Below, piece after piece: positions 31,101 through 40,451 of a DNA stretch of 64,000 nucleotides (position 1 is the first letter of the stretch; each line of letters opens with the position of its first letter). The position numbers and the translations under genes are program-made. The notes beneath the pieces were generated by a model that ran no database searches, was not told the DNA's origin, and saw only the letters and a list, made by a program, of their open reading frames with translations. Origin of the DNA: Marasmius tenuissimus (lineage: Eukaryota > Basidiomycota > Agaricomycetes > Agaricales > Marasmiaceae); NCBI GenBank assembly GCA_029532415.1, contig JAQOTA010000047.1, positions 1,054,001 through 1,118,000 of the forward strand, read 5' to 3'.

Positions 31101-32505
31101 CGGGATGAGTTTGTTGACACCTGTTCCAATGATGACGTACCTGGGCCCTCCTCTGGCAATAAACCTCACAACGACGGCTCGAAGTTGCCTTCACCTCCTG
31201 ATGAGCCAAGGTCAACAATTCGCAATCCTGCCAACGCTGCCAATGATTCTGCCTCGTCCCTCACTCCTCATATCCCCTCTCATGAACCCATACCACCCTC
31301 GCCATCCATGCCCCCCCTGATGCTGATGCCAGAGAACGAAAATGAGATGGTCATGTCTTCCTTGTTGGCCAAACCCCCATCACCGACATTGCTGCTATCA
31401 TCCATGAGGCCCACACTGGATGACGACACATCGTTCATTAGTGCTGGCACCGGCGCCAACGGTTCTACCCTGTCTTCTGCTCCTCAAATCCCTTTTCATG
31501 AACCCATACCACCTTTGCCGTCTGTGCCCCCACCAATCCCGATGCAAGAGGACAAAAATAAATCGGGTCCGTCTCCCTCATTAACGAGATCTCCATCGCC
31601 GCCATCGCCGCCATCATCCACAAGGCCCACACCAAATAACGATACATCATCCAACACCGGGTCAGGGGACCAATTGCATGCACCAGTGACCATAACCTCA
31701 ATACCGACGCTACCAGAATATCTGAAGTATGGGCAGAGGGCTATCATTGCCAAGGACTACTCCGCTACTGTTTTGAAACTTCAATTCCCAGAGAACTACC
31801 TTCTTTATCTCCAGAACGTCCCCAACCTCAAGAGACAGCAGCCAGAACAATGGGAAATTGTAGTGTTGAAGTGACATGAGCTGGAAATGGTATGGGAGAG
31901 TAAGGAGGCACCAGCACAGGTAAGCCTCTATCCCATTTTATACCGAAGCACAGCTAATTCTAGCTTACGTTAGGAACTTGACAAGAGGTGTTGACCAGAC
32001 GCGTTCGGAATCTGGTTTAGAGAAGGCCGAACAAGATCGCTCCGATCATGTACAGCCATTCAGCGAGACACCGTCAAAAATGAATGGTGGTCATGGTGGT
32101 CATCCGTCGACCCAGCATTAGGAGAGTCGGTCGAGGAACAAGATGAAGCCGGGGATGCACTCAAGAGACCCGGTAAGGACGGCATTGTCTTACCGTTGGT
32201 AGGACTGCGGTGGTGGTTTGACGTACTCCATGAGGATGATGATAGGACACCTTGGATGGCTGCCCTCATGAATTACTACGACAGGCTATGTGAATTGTTG
32301 AAGACTGCACAGTGAGTACTGCAGATCTGTGCGAGATCTACAGGCGCTGACATTGTAACCAGGGGAAACATGGGTGTAGAAGATGTCACTGAACCTGTTG
32401 GGGGTGTTGGCGGATCTGGAGGCCACAGCCGCCCAAAGCAAAAGCTGGAGTCGATGGCGGGTTCGGTTGCACCACCACCACCAAAGAGACGTGTCCGAAA
32501 GTAAA
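28181..32505 (+). pseudogene. KDZ1 large accessory gene, multi-exon, decayed
   Basis: The N-terminus is Pro/Thr/Ser-rich (28181-28769) with internal HTQxPQK-type repeats. An exon 28832-29219 has FLGDRLEFLESHLLEYLALG and EWWFRLIPHYLELFP, followed after an intron by MIKNWFRWRQGK and FKKFLEDLQKPRKRPRK, then a TGA (29375-29377) with the frame open beyond it. Later parts have highly charged K/E/R segments (30197-30680), ALEYVDNGTQETFPQFEEHL, more Pro-rich linkers and LQFPENYLLYLQNV. The end, from about 32060, reads VKNEWWSWWSSVDPALGES and WFDVLHEDDD, closing with a basic PPPKRRVRK tail like a nuclear signal. I recall this FLGxRLEFL...EWW architecture as common in Agaricomycetes near transposons. 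Function unknown. The joins between 29700 and 30200 and at 31870-32050 are unresolved. Confidence 0.5.
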
Positions 32506-33183
32506 CCCTGTATATATTCTATCATGTTTTCTTATATACAACAATAATATACGCACAAGAATCTACGTACAAGTTTACTAAGTGCAGCCTGGCGCTTATG
32601 GGCGCTTACAACTTAGTGGAATTCTGCTGAGTAGTAACTGCCTTCAATGAAGCACGCAAACAGGTAAGATGAATAAAAAAATGAGTTTATAGGTACTGAG
32701 TACCTGTTGTGTGCCTATGTAGTATGGATGCAGTATAGATATTATCTAGAAATGCGGCGGGCTATATAATGGAGGGAAATGAGCAGAAGGTACGAGCACT
32801 CGAAAGAAAAGTACAACACACCCAACAGACTATTGCTCCTTCTCCCTCATTGCATCTCCATGCTTTGGTCATAATCTCGAGGTGAGCCTGAACAAAAATG
32901 ACCGACAGAGAACAGTAGGAAAAATGTGGTTGCCTGTGGTGGGCGGTTGGGCGGTGGTACTTGGTGGTGAAGGAAAAGCGAAGGAAACAAAGGCAGGCTT
33001 TGTCAGCTGTGAAAGGATGCCCAGAATGGAAGCCACGCGGCGCTACGGCTGGATTGATATGCTAAGTTAAGTACAGGATAATAGGCATATCCCTACCCGA
33101 TATGGGAATTCTAAGTGTTTACTAAGCCCCTGCTAACCTGCCACCAGCAGATAAGTACCCCCTGGTACTCTACCTAGTAGGTA
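32506..33183. other. KDZ1 right subterminal region
   Basis: No gene. AT-rich stretch between the accessory gene and the right terminal repeat. Several GGTAC/GTACC words occur near 33160-33225. Confidence 0.35.
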
Positions 33184-33235
33184 CCAGTGATTATTGCAAT
33201 GACATATCCTATGTATATTCAGGTACCATTGCAAT
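33184..33235. repeat. KDZ1 right terminal repeat
   Basis: Reverse-complement partner of 8283-8334: ATTGCAAT at 33228-33235, GGTACC beside it, ATTGCAAT at 33193-33200 and CCAGTGA ending at 33190. The inner 20-21 bp between the two palindromes differ between the two ends. Confidence 0.5.
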
Positions 33236-33239
33236 GTTT

Positions 33240-33885
33240 GTATAGGGCCGCCTGGCGAATCACCCAAAGCACAGGCCAACCACGTTATGGAAATCAGGGA
33301 GCAGGAGGAAACAGGACTCCCACAGCAGACCTGTTCATGTTGAACGCCAGCGGTAGAGGAAACCTATTCCAGAATGCTCAACGCCAACAGCCATAGCAGC
33401 AACAAGTAGCCTACCAGCCACAGCCACAACCACTCTACCAGCAACCCATTTGTCAAGCACAACTCACCGATGCCCAACGAGAGACGGCCCAATGAGAGAC
33501 GTTGAAGGCAAATGTCAATCGGTACGAGCAGAAACCGAATACCCCTGAAGGCAGCGTTCTGTGGAGACAGGACCTCATCGTGTTCACCAACCAGTGGAGT
33601 TGAGCACCACCGAACGAGAACATGGTCTGGCCAATAGCTCTGGGAACCCAGAAACCAGGTATGGGAGAATGCTTCATATGTGGAGGACCAAGCCACGGCA
33701 GAGGGATCCAGGGCACGTCGGCTACTACGATTGGTGAGCAGGAGAGGAACTATAGAAGATTTGTACAAGGAGTGGTGGGAGTGTTTCAGAGACCAGTGGT
33801 GAGGGTGTATGCAGTAAGCATGGCGAACAACATAGACTGGATGCTGGAAGGGTATTTGGGAAATGGAGAGGGGTTGACGGCCTAA
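33240..33885 (+). pseudogene. Ty3/gypsy gag, C-terminal half, broken
   Basis: One frame reads RYGNQGAGGNRTP, LKANVNRYEQKPNTPEGS and GECFICGGPSHGR (part of a zinc knuckle), then RNYRRFVQGVVGVFQRP. It is interrupted by stops at 33394 (TAG), 33493 (TGA), 33601 (TGA) and 33883 (TAA). Each could have arisen from CAG, CGA or CAA by C-to-T. The section continues the gag that stops at 8282 and precedes the protease, so it is the other side of the KDZ1 insertion. Confidence 0.6.
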
Positions 33886-33920
33886 ACGGCAGCCATGCAA
33901 TCCCAGAAGGGAACTCTTTC

Positions 33921-35890
33921 TTGGACAATCACATTCTCAATGCTACACATGTACAGCCTGGCACAAACAATATCATTGATGTTCGTTCAGTTCAAAGAGT
34001 TCGAAGCTGTGCAAGTGAACCATTCACACTTGAAGTGGAATTGGTAGATGGGGAAAGAAGATCGAAGCTAGTGAGTGGAATGGTGGATGATGGTGCGATG
34101 GTAGTAGGACTGAGCAAGGAGGTATATGAGAGAGTTAAAGACGAAATAGGAGGATGGGGAGAATCGAAAAGGTGGATGAGAATGGCAGACGGTGCTTTGG
34201 TACCGGGAATCACAAACTGGAGAGGAGTAGTAAGGGTGAAAGGACTGGAGGTAGAGGCGGCACTGAAGGTGTTCAACAGTGGAGGTCACTGGGATTTCCT
34301 GTTTGGGAAGCCACTGCTCGAAACGTTCAAAGCGGTCCATGACTACAGAAAAGATACGTTGATGGTGAAGAAGGGGAAAGAAATGAGGAAAGTGTTCAAC
34401 GAAGGGTTAGGGAAGAGAGTAGAGGTGAAGAGAACTGCAAAGCTGTTGGTTGCGAATGTTGAAAGGGTTACAGGCGAAGAGGAGGACACTGAACCCAGAC
34501 AACAGGAAAAAGCGTGCAACCTTGGCAGGGTGACTGTGAATACAGAAGCCCTGCGGAATAGGGAAGTCTTAGTCGAGTTTCCATACAGAGAGGAGGAGAT
34601 ACCCACTCACAACAATTCACAGAACAAGGATGACGATATCAACTGGGAGGAAGTCGAGAAGGAATACAGAAAATGGAGAAGGGCAGAAACTGTCGAGAGA
34701 CAGGAGCAAATATTGGAGAGGAAGGAGTGGATCAAAGATTGGGAAGAGCTCGAACGTAAGTGGGAGAGAAGTCAATACTGGAAAGCATGGAGAGGAACAG
34801 CGGGAAGAAGGTGGTGGAGATGGAAGAGTAGGGGGAGAACAAAAGGGAACAAACCAAGTAGAAAGGGGAGTGAGGAAGAAATCGTCACTCTGGACGAGTA
34901 TATCAAGGAGCAACAAGGAAAAAAGCATGCAAACTCACCGGGGGGAAGTAACACACCCCCCTTGAGGGGAGTTTTATCAAATAATGTTGCATCCAAGCCA
35001 ATTGATTGCTCACCTGTCAAACCACCATCAGATCCAATCGGGACTTACGATGCGGTGCCTGTATCACTAGGAAAAAATTACCACGTTATATGCCTTTTGC
35101 CCAACCCAAAAATGCAAAAAACATTCTAAATACTTGCTATAGCGAAAACGCAGTGAAAAGTTGGCGTAATCAATTGCAAATTTTGAATTTTGCCTGAATA
35201 TCTGCAAAATCAAATATTTAGGCTGTTGATTCTATTTTCGAGTTTCGAAAATGCATTCAACGTGGTATCTTTTTCCTAGTGTATGCTTCATTGCAGACAA
35301 GGAGGGAGACATGGACCCAGGTTATGAAATCATACCTGAAGCCCTGGACAACACAGAACTGTCAAAAGGGGTGTTCACAAGGAACAAAGGGGAGGCAGGA
35401 GCATTCAAGGAAGAGAGAGTGAAAGAAATGAGACAGGTCAAGATCGGGAAAGGTCTGATGGGGGAAGAACGAGCGGAAGTAGAGAAGTTGTTGAGAGAGC
35501 ATGCAGATTGCTTTGCACTCTCTGTGAGTGAAGTTCGGCATGTCAAAGGAGCCATACATTGGCTCAAAGTTCCAGAAGACACCAGGTTTCAGAAGAAGGT
35601 TCATCAGAAACCATTGACGCCACCGCAACGTGAATACTTTCACACCAAGATTGACAAGCTACTGGAGGCAGGCGTCATAGAGCAATGCAGACCCAGCGAT
35701 GTGAAATGTATTGTGCTGACAGTCTTGGCAAAAAAGGCACATGAAGGACAAGGACTGTCAGTCGAACAGTTAATGAAGAGGTTGAACGTGGAGTGTGTAA
35801 AGGCGGGGTAGAGCTGTGTTTCCCAAATGAGGAGGTAGAGGAACAGAATGAAGAGAGAGAGAGAAAGAAGGGAAGAACAAACCGCAGAAG
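33921..35890 (+). pseudogene. Ty3/gypsy pol: protease and start of RT, truncated
   Basis: The frame from 33921 holds a retroviral-type aspartic protease (MVDDGAMVVGLSKEVYERVK with the catalytic Asp near 34086; HWDFLFGKPLLETF beyond it) and a long charged linker. The pol frame is interrupted by a 217 bp MITE (35065-35281). On both sides the frame is the same, so precise removal of the MITE and one TAT would close it. The second part holds HADCFALSVSEVRHVKGAIH and KKVHQKPLTPPQREYF, EAGVIEQCRPSDV, the entry region of gypsy reverse transcriptase. At 35811 a frameshift follows, then ELCFPNEEVEEQNEE-type sequence, and similarity stops near 35890. RT catalytic core, RNase H and integrase are missing. 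Confidence 0.7.
35065..35281. mobile_element. 217 bp CACTA-type MITE
   Basis: The ends are CACTAGGAAAAA and its complement. The inverted repeat extends about 32 bp with five mismatches, matching over 21 of the first 23. The 3 bp target duplication TAT lies at 35062-35064 and 35282-35284, as expected of CACTA elements. There is no coding capacity. It sits inside a gypsy pol reading frame. Confidence 0.85.
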
Positions 35891-38750
35891 TGAAGAGTCA
35901 CCCAACAAAACAGCTACTACCTCGACTCATCCACAGCCAATGATTCGTCCCTCATATACAATGATACCGACAGTGAACTTGATACCGACAATGAAGAAAA
36001 CCCATGGTTGCAGGGGCTCAGTGCTACAGCGGCCATTGAGGAAGATTTCTGAAAAGAGGCAGATGCACGTGGTACGAGTTTGATATTTATTTCAAGTCCT
36101 CAAATCTGACTCTGATCTCAGGCTGTACTTTGACCGAAGAGGACATGGATAATATCCGGGCTCACAATTTCAAAGTTAGCGTGGACCTTGGCACACGGAC
36201 ATACGAGAAGCTGAGATGAGCCTTTCCCAAGCTCTCGAATCTCCTCTCTCTTCACCGCTTGCAATCACGAATCACTTTTATTTCGGGTATCAAGCCACAA
36301 GAATACGACTGCTGCCTCAACTCATGCATGTGCTTTGCCGGTACATATGCTGCCCTCGATTCATGTCCGTACTGCCACGAGAAGCGGTTTCACTCAGATG
36401 GACGACCATGAAAGGTCTTCTCATACCTTCCTCTCATTCCACGCCTTGTGTCGCTCTTCACAGACAGGGATACACACAAGACCCTTTTGTATCGCAGCAA
36501 GTACGTGCACGACGGCAAAAACATTTGCGATATCTTTGACTCCCGTCACTACCGCCAACTTTGCAAAACACCAGTCACGATTGGTGATAAGACATTCTCC
36601 CACCGGTTTTTTTTGTCGCCCACAGACCTCGCATTAGGTCTATCTGCAGATGGAGTTTGTCCATTCAAATGGAGAAAACATACCTGCTGGCCACTGATCG
36701 CATATCTCTACAACCTTCCCCCCAACATCAGATTCCACCTTGAGAACATCATTTCCTTGGGGGTCATTCCAGGACCCAAGGCTCCAAAAGACGTCGACTC
36801 TTTTCTCCATCCTATGGTTGATGAGTTTGAGAGCCTAGCGGAAGGTGTTTCAACCTACTCTGTCCGACTCGCAAAGATGTTCATGCTGCGTGCCTACCTC
36901 ATTCACGTCTTTGGGGATATGCCTGCGATCGCAAAACTCATGAAGATGAAAGGTCCAAATGGCCTTCACCCCTGTCAAGCGTGTCACATCTCAGGTATTC
37001 GGGATAGTAGCCCCGGAAGCCGCTCAAAAGCCCATTATACACCACTCCATCGTCACGATAATCCATACCACCCTCTCAACCTTCCGCACCGTCACCATGC
37101 TGAGTTTCTTCGACAGGCTGCACAGGTATCCTCTGCACCCACAGACGCTGAGGAGACACGTCGAGCCAAGGAATATGGAATTAATGGCATCCCAATCCTC
37201 TCTTGCTTGTCCAGTCTCTCATTTCCCAATTCGTTCCCCCACGACCTGATGCACATCGACCCAGAGAATATCTTCCAGACATTGGTCGGTCTTTGGACCA
37301 ATGACTATAAGGAGATTGGTAGCGGTCGGGAACAGTACGAGCTAGCACCAACTGTCATTGAGGCTGTTGGTGCTGCATGTGTTAATGCCGGCAACCTCAC
37401 TCCTTCAGTATTTGGGGCACGGGTTCCGAATATTACCAAGGAGCGTCATCATTTTACTGCTGAGACCTGGACTCTATTTGCGACAATGCTCAGCCCAATC
37501 CTCCTTCACAATCGCCTTCAACGGACATGCTACTACGACCACTTTGTGAAACTTGTAAAGCTTTTCAACTTGTGCCTTTCAATTTCACTCCTGAAGAAGA
37601 CGGTAAAGAATGACATACGAAAAGGCTTCGCAGAATGGGTCAAAGAATATGAGAGGTGAGTCAAGCATTTTACATTCCCTACTCGCACATGATAAAGTAA
37701 CTCCACCTGTGACCCATAATCAGGTTATACTACCAGTACTTGGAAGACCGTCTACCTGTTTGCACTCTGCCGATACATGCTCTCCTCCACATTGCTGATG
37801 ATATCTTGAATGTCAGGCCCAGCTGGTGCTATTGGAACTACCCAACTGAGCGGTACTGCGGATTTTTGGTCAGGTCCAGCAAAAGTTGGAAGAACCCATA
37901 TGCGAGCTTCAACCGTCGTCTTCGCGATATTGCACAGCTGAACGAAATCAAGGTTTTCTATCATTTACACAAGGAGCTTGACCTCTCTGGACGACATCGT
38001 CAGTTGGGAGGTTATTCACCACCGGAATGTATATCTCTCTTCCTTTTCAACTTATATAGAGTTAATTCTCACTATCAGGCCCATGTCAGATCCAGGTATT
38101 CAAGTCCAGAAACCCCGTGCCTTTGAACCACTGAACGAGAACGTCCGAAAAGCTGTTGTTCGTCACATTACACGTGCATGTGAGGTCAGCGAGAGTCAAG
38201 CTCGAGACTCAATTCCATCACAAGTTACGCATTGGGGAACACTGAGCTATCTTGATGGCGGTGATACGATCTATGGGAGCGACATGCATGCCAAGTCTAG
38301 GCGGTTCACTCGGGATGCAACATTTGTGAAGGTAAGCAGCACATTAGATCTATCTGTGTTCATGATTATAACATTTCATTCAATGATTATTAGTATATGT
38401 ATCTTTTTGACAAGAACGAACGTTTCAAAAACCGGCCTGTCATTCTCGAGCGACGGCCTGTGTATGGTCAACTCCACAGAGTGGTAGAATTCAAGGCTGA
38501 CTTCAGTGGTCAGGGATTCTGCAACACGCATACAGTTGCCATCATTTGCCCGGTCAAGCTCAATGAGCATTATACGGATGGTCTCGGCACTCCGTACTGC
38601 AAAATCAATGTGTTCGCGTCAATTATCGCCGTAGACCTAGACGATGTCAGCTGTCTCATGGCGAGAGTTCCTGATCGTGGTCGCTGGGCACTGTATGAAC
38701 AACCATATGCAATGGGCCTTGATTCGTCCGAGGATCCGGAAGAGACATAG
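35891..38750 (+). pseudogene. tnp2-type CACTA (CMC) transposase, broken
   Basis: The frame from about 35900 runs into SDLYNDTD-like acidic sequence, ENPWLQGLSATAA, an intron at about 36070-36121, GCTLTEEDMDNIRAHNFKV, EYDCCLNSCMCFAGTYAALD with SCPYCHEKRF, then PTDLALGLSADGVCPFKW and HPCQACHISGI, SFPHDLMHIDPENIFQTLVG. After an intron near 37656-37723 comes RLPVCTLPIHALLHIADDIL, then YPTERYCGFLVRSS and a final exon to 38750. These are tnp2-family (Transposase_21) features. In-frame TGA codons at 36050, 36217 and 36409 sit where Arg (CGA) is plausible. The 5' end abuts the gypsy fragment with no terminal repeat visible, so the left end seems lost. An intact copy would excise CACTA elements. Confidence 0.78.
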
Positions 38751-38955
38751 CTAGACACCAGATCTTACTCTTATGCTTCCTTGTACTCGTGCTTAGTCAA
38801 AGCGTTGAGTAGGTGAATACTTTGTGAAATTCACTTCACATGTCCAGCCGTAGCCCATTCCAAACCTATTCACTGAGCAAGTCGTGAAATTCACGAACAC
38901 TCATAATTCTGCTGTCACAGTATTATCTGTGTGAATTATGATATTCACGTAGTCT
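35891..38955 (+). mobile_element. CACTA/CMC element remnant
   Basis: It comprises the tnp2 pseudogene plus about 200 bp of 3' flank. The flank contains two GTGAAATTCAC palindromes (near 38826 and 38885) and a related TATTCACG word near 38943; such clustered short repeats are typical subterminal transposase sites. No target duplication or left terminus was identified. The right border is approximate. Confidence 0.5.
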
Positions 38956-39846
38956 TCCGTGACTTTCATGGGTTTCTGTTTTCCCAGTGCTACAACCACC
39001 CTCGAATGTGCCTTGCCCTCACCCAAAAAACATCCACCGAATTGGCGGAACCCGCTGTAGAGCCTGTCCCAATCCATCTTTGTAGTTCCTGCCACCATGC
39101 TGCGAACACTAACTCTGTGGACTGTGTCGGCTTCAAACACCCTTGTTCTTCAAACAAGGACACCATATCCTCCAATTGGTTGAGAGCTTAGTTGGCTGTG
39201 TTGCCCATGATAACTCTCTACTCGGAGTGCAAGAATCCTAATGGCGCATGGATCCACGTAATTTTGCTTGGATTTTTCAAGTGAGAAGTGATTTGTGTAT
39301 ATCAAGAGCAGTTCTCGTGGTATTGGGTTTTTACTATTGTGTTTCACAATGTAGGTTTCGAGATAATACGCTTGTACGTTGTCAAGTTCATTGGGCACAG
39401 ATTGTTTACGGAGAGAACTTCAATGTGCACTGTCCAGCAATGGAAGACATTTAGCACATGGTATTAAAATCAATTCTGGGAGGCACCCACAATGTTGTTG
39501 TTGGGTCCTGCCTCAACCACCTCCCCCCTTCCAATGGAGTAAAAGTCAAGTTCAGCGACACACAGTCAATATTCCCATCCTGTCTTATGGACGCCTCCCA
39601 GTAATGGAACCAGTCAAAAGCAAGCTCATTGCCATTGATTCTGAAGCATCCAAGATAACGCTCTACCCCCAACTTGAATGGGATTTCCATTGCTCCGAGC
39701 CCACAACAGCAACCAGATGGTGATCGGCGTTGGCGACGTCAGCATTGACAGCATCAAAAAAATGGTTGGTTCTACTTAGAAGTGCTTGGGCTTAGAACAG
39801 CCGCACTTTAGCTTAGAGGGTGTTGCTTGGGCTTAGACCTGTGTGC
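38956..39846. other. Unassigned stretch before copia-2
   Basis: Only short frames on either strand (for example minus 39451-39690 and 39150-39398), with no recognised domain. Near 39785-39846 a GCTTGGGCTTAGA-type word is repeated, with related GTGCTTTAGC words just beyond the far side of copia-2. Confidence 0.3.
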
Positions 39847-40155
39847 TGTTGAATCCGTGGACTATTATTAGATCCCAGTATATCCGAAGTCCTGGTTCAT
39901 ACTTCCCGTCATCATATTATGCAGGACTATTGTTCCATTTATCATTTCTACTTATGATCATATGTACAATTTTCATTGTCATCCTTATATGGTATATACT
40001 ATAGTCTCTACATGTATATAAGCTCGTAGTTCTCTATCTAAATCTACAGTGTGCTTGAGCTTCTACGTCTTGCCTCTATCTCTCTAAACTCCTTTCCTAA
40101 CTAGTAGTGTAGCCATGTTGTAGTCCTCTGCGCTAGGCGTCATGCCGGCTCATTA
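39847..40155 (+). repeat. Copia-2 5' LTR
   Basis: 309 bp, from TGTTGAATCC to GGCTCATTA. A TATATAAG word at 40015-40022 is a candidate TATA box. Confidence 0.9.
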
Positions 40156-40170
40156 GGTTATGGGCCCCGG
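40156..40170 (+). other. Copia-2 primer-binding site (iMet half-tRNA type)
   Basis: GGTTATGGGCCCCGG directly follows the 5' LTR, as in copia-1. It matches the complement of the initiator tRNA-Met anticodon arm over 12 bases. Confidence 0.65.
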
Positions 40171-40451
40171 TTAGCCCGACTACAATAACGAGTGCCCCTA
40201 GGCTGCTGTTATCAACGAGCACCCCTAGGCTGCTGTCATCGGCTAGCTAGGCTAGACCTGCATGTTGCCATCGACCTCTTGATTGAGTGCTCAATCTATG
40301 GCATTGATGTACGTCCTTCAACGACATCAGATCTCAAGGATCCAATGCTCCTCGTTGAGCATAGCGCCTTGATGGCTGCTCCCTGTGTTGATTAGACGCA
40401 TGCTGATGCTGTCTTTTCTAGATCCAACACCAAACCTAACATCTTACTACC

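Larger units (their letters stand above)
8283..33235 (-). mobile_element. KDZ1, 25 kb KDZ-type DNA transposon with nested copia
   Basis: The ends form an imperfect inverted repeat of about 52 bp. Each starts with ATTGCAATGRTACC, has a second ATTGCAAT 34-35 bp inside, and then TCACTGG at offset 44/45. Outside lie the two halves of a gypsy gag. No clear target duplication was seen (ACTGTGAC left, GTTTGTAT right). Inside are a KDZ transposase (minus), an MPR-type companion gene (minus), a viroplasmin-like gene pair and a large accessory gene (plus). A 9.2 kb copia element is nested in the transposase gene, so the element proper is about 15.8 kb. Several stops and a frameshift mark it as inactive. 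The borders are inferred from the repeat and the gag split. Confidence 0.55.
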
